From BRH-c32 sp041674625 (lineage in GTDB: Bacteria > Bacteroidota > Ignavibacteria > Ignavibacteriales > Melioribacteraceae): a DNA stretch of 15,462 bases. How positions within the stretch are numbered: the first letter of the stretch is position 1; each line of letters opens with the position of its first letter. Position numbers and translations under genes: made by a program. Where the stretch lies: the NCBI GenBank assembly GCA_041674625.1, contig JBAYVI010000076.1, forward strand, positions 1 through 15,462, in the 5' to 3' direction. Under the pieces are notes generated by a model. It ran no database searches, was not told the DNA's origin, and saw nothing but the letters and a program-made list of their open reading frames with translations. Shown piece after piece: positions 14,182 through 15,462 of the stretch.

Positions 14182-15462
14182 ATGAGTAGTATTGAAGAAC
14201 TAAAATTAAAAGTTCAAGAGAAATTCAAGAATTGGGAAGAAACCAATTACAAAAAATCTACGAACAAATTCCCTGAAAGATTAAAACAATTCACAACACA
14301 ATCATTTACAGAAGTTGACCCCCTTTATTATCAGAACGATTTAGCTGAAAACTACAATGAGAAATTAGGATTCCCGGGTGAATATCCGTTTACAAGAGGA
14401 ATTCAGCCGACAATGTACAGGGGTAGATTTTGGACTATGAGACAATATGCGGGATTCGGAACTGCAAAAGAATCGAATGAAAGATATCGTTATTTGTTAG
14501 GGCAGGGACAGAGTGGTCTATCCATAGCGTTCGATCTTCCAACTCAAATCGGTTATGACAGTGATGACCAGATGGCGTTAGGTGAAGTTGGTAAAGTAGG
14601 TGTGGCTATCGATACATTAGCCGATATGGAAATATTATTTGATCAGATTCCTTTAGATAAAGTATCTACTTCAATGACTATCAATGCACCAGCGGCAGTA
14701 TTACTAGCAATGTATATTGTTGTAGCAGAAAAGCAAGGAGTATCGAAAGAGAAAATTAGCGGTACAATCCAGAACGATATATTAAAAGAATATATCGCAC
14801 GCGGAACATATATCTACCCACCAAAACCATCAATGAGATTAATCACTAATATATTTGAATACTGCGCAAAAGAAGTTCCTAAATGGAATACAATTTCGAT
14901 TTCGGGATATCATATTCGTGAAGCAGGTTCTACTGCCGCTCAAGAAGTTGGATTTACAATCGCAGATGGTATTGAATATACTAATGCTGCAATTAAAGCA
15001 GGATTAAGCGTTGATGATTTTGCCGGACAGTTATCATTCTTCTTTAATGCACATAATGATTTATTAGAAGAAGTAGCAAAGTACCGTGCAGCACGCAGAA
15101 TATGGGCTAAGATTATGAAGGAGAGATTCGGAGCAAAGAAAGAAAAATCTTTAATGCTTCGTTTCCATACACAGACTGCAGGTTCCACTCTTACGGCTCA
15201 ACAGGTTGATAATAATATAGTTCGTGTTACGATACAAACATTAGCGGCAGTATTAGGCGGGACACAATCATTACATACAAATTCACGCGATGAAGCTCTA
15301 GCATTACCGACCGAAGACTCAGTAAAAATCGCTCTCCGCACTCAACAAATTGTTGCTTATGAAAGCGGCGTTACAAACACAATCGATCCTCTCGCAGGTT
15401 CCTTCTATGTAGAAGCATTAACTGACCAGATTGAAAAAGAAGCAGAAGAATATATTAAAAAA
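14182..15462 (+). CDS. Methylmalonyl-CoA mutase, substrate-binding (large) subunit, 5' part
   Basis: The first 427 codons are present and the gene runs off the window. TTTGAGG 9 nt upstream supports the ATG. The TIM-barrel domain of the B12-dependent mutase is clear: TMRQYAGFGTAKESN (85-99), GLSIAFDLPTQIGYDSD (112-128), GTIQNDILKEYIARGTY (194-210), SGYHIREAGSTAAQE (241-255) and LHTNSRDEAL (364-373). Residues matching the Propionibacterium enzyme are Tyr89, Gln197, Arg207 and Tyr243-His244. Tyr89 and Arg207 are Phe and Gln in isobutyryl-CoA mutase, so this is the methylmalonyl type. It interconverts (R)-methylmalonyl-CoA and succinyl-CoA in propionate formation or breakdown. The short N-terminus resembles the type of about 550 residues whose B12-binding domain is a separate subunit; this cannot be verified because the 3' part is missing. 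Confidence 0.96.
   Translation, partial: MSSIEELKLKVQEKFKNWEETNYKKSTNKFPERLKQFTTQSFTEVDPLYYQNDLAENYNEKLGFPGEYPFTRGIQPTMYRGRFWTMRQYAGFGTAKESNERYRYLLGQGQSGLSIAFDLPTQIGYDSDDQMALGEVGKVGVAIDTLADMEILFDQIPLDKVSTSMTINAPAAVLLAMYIVVAEKQGVSKEKISGTIQNDILKEYIARGTYIYPPKPSMRLITNIFEYCAKEVPKWNTISISGYHIREAGSTAAQEVGFTIADGIEYTNAAIKAGLSVDDFAGQLSFFFNAHNDLLEEVAKYRAARRIWAKIMKERFGAKKEKSLMLRFHTQTAGSTLTAQQVDNNIVRVTIQTLAAVLGGTQSLHTNSRDEALALPTEDSVKIALRTQQIVAYESGVTNTIDPLAGSFYVEALTDQIEKEAEEYIKK

Noticed and set aside
14940..15188. 82-codon minus-strand open frame
   Set aside because: Antisense to the methylmalonyl-CoA mutase barrel, which is continuous on the plus strand.

Overview
The window looks like chromosomal DNA from an AT-rich bacterium of the Bacteroidota/Chlorobi/Ignavibacteria type. 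This placement is inference, based on very low GC in spacers, mixed use of Shine-Dalgarno sites, WG-repeat and secreted M28 proteins, and a methylmalonyl-CoA mutase gene. No rRNA or other phylogenetic marker is present to settle it.

Layout. Positions 1-48 carry the start of an unidentified minus-strand gene facing a dyad-rich upstream region. A tRNA-Asn(GTT) at 594-665 is followed by a strong intrinsic terminator. From there to about 8.75 kb is an accessory, defence-flavoured region. It holds (i) a minus-strand pair of an intact DUF262+HNH (GmrSD-like) nuclease and a broken DUF2971 gene; (ii) a DJ-1/PfpI-family lipoprotein pseudogene with two frameshifts and a nonsense codon; (iii) an intact AbiEi/AbiEii type IV toxin-antitoxin pair overlapping by 11 nt, behind a pair of repeated operator-like boxes; (iv) a minus-strand series of a WG-repeat protein, a protein with an N-terminal HTH, a 12-bp-repeat linker and a GIY-YIG-like C-terminus, and a 58-residue winged-helix protein.

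From about 9 kb on the content is ordinary core: rsgA (ribosome assembly GTPase), a terC-phhB pair (membrane metal transporter-like protein and pterin carbinolamine dehydratase, 3 nt apart), a secreted M28 peptidase fused to a cyclophilin prolyl isomerase, and the first 427 codons of methylmalonyl-CoA mutase, which runs off the end. A Phd/YefM antitoxin relic with an amber codon sits between rsgA and phhB, with no toxin gene beside it.

The region next to the tRNA therefore combines live anti-phage or anti-plasmid genes with at least two decaying genes, and a third relic lies among core genes. No integrase, transposase, CRISPR array or tRNA-end duplication is visible. The least ordinary items are the M28-cyclophilin fusion, the DUF262-HNH nuclease with an extra C-terminal domain, the HTH/repeat-linker/GIY-YIG-like protein, and a 103-bp inverted-repeat structure just before the mutase gene.
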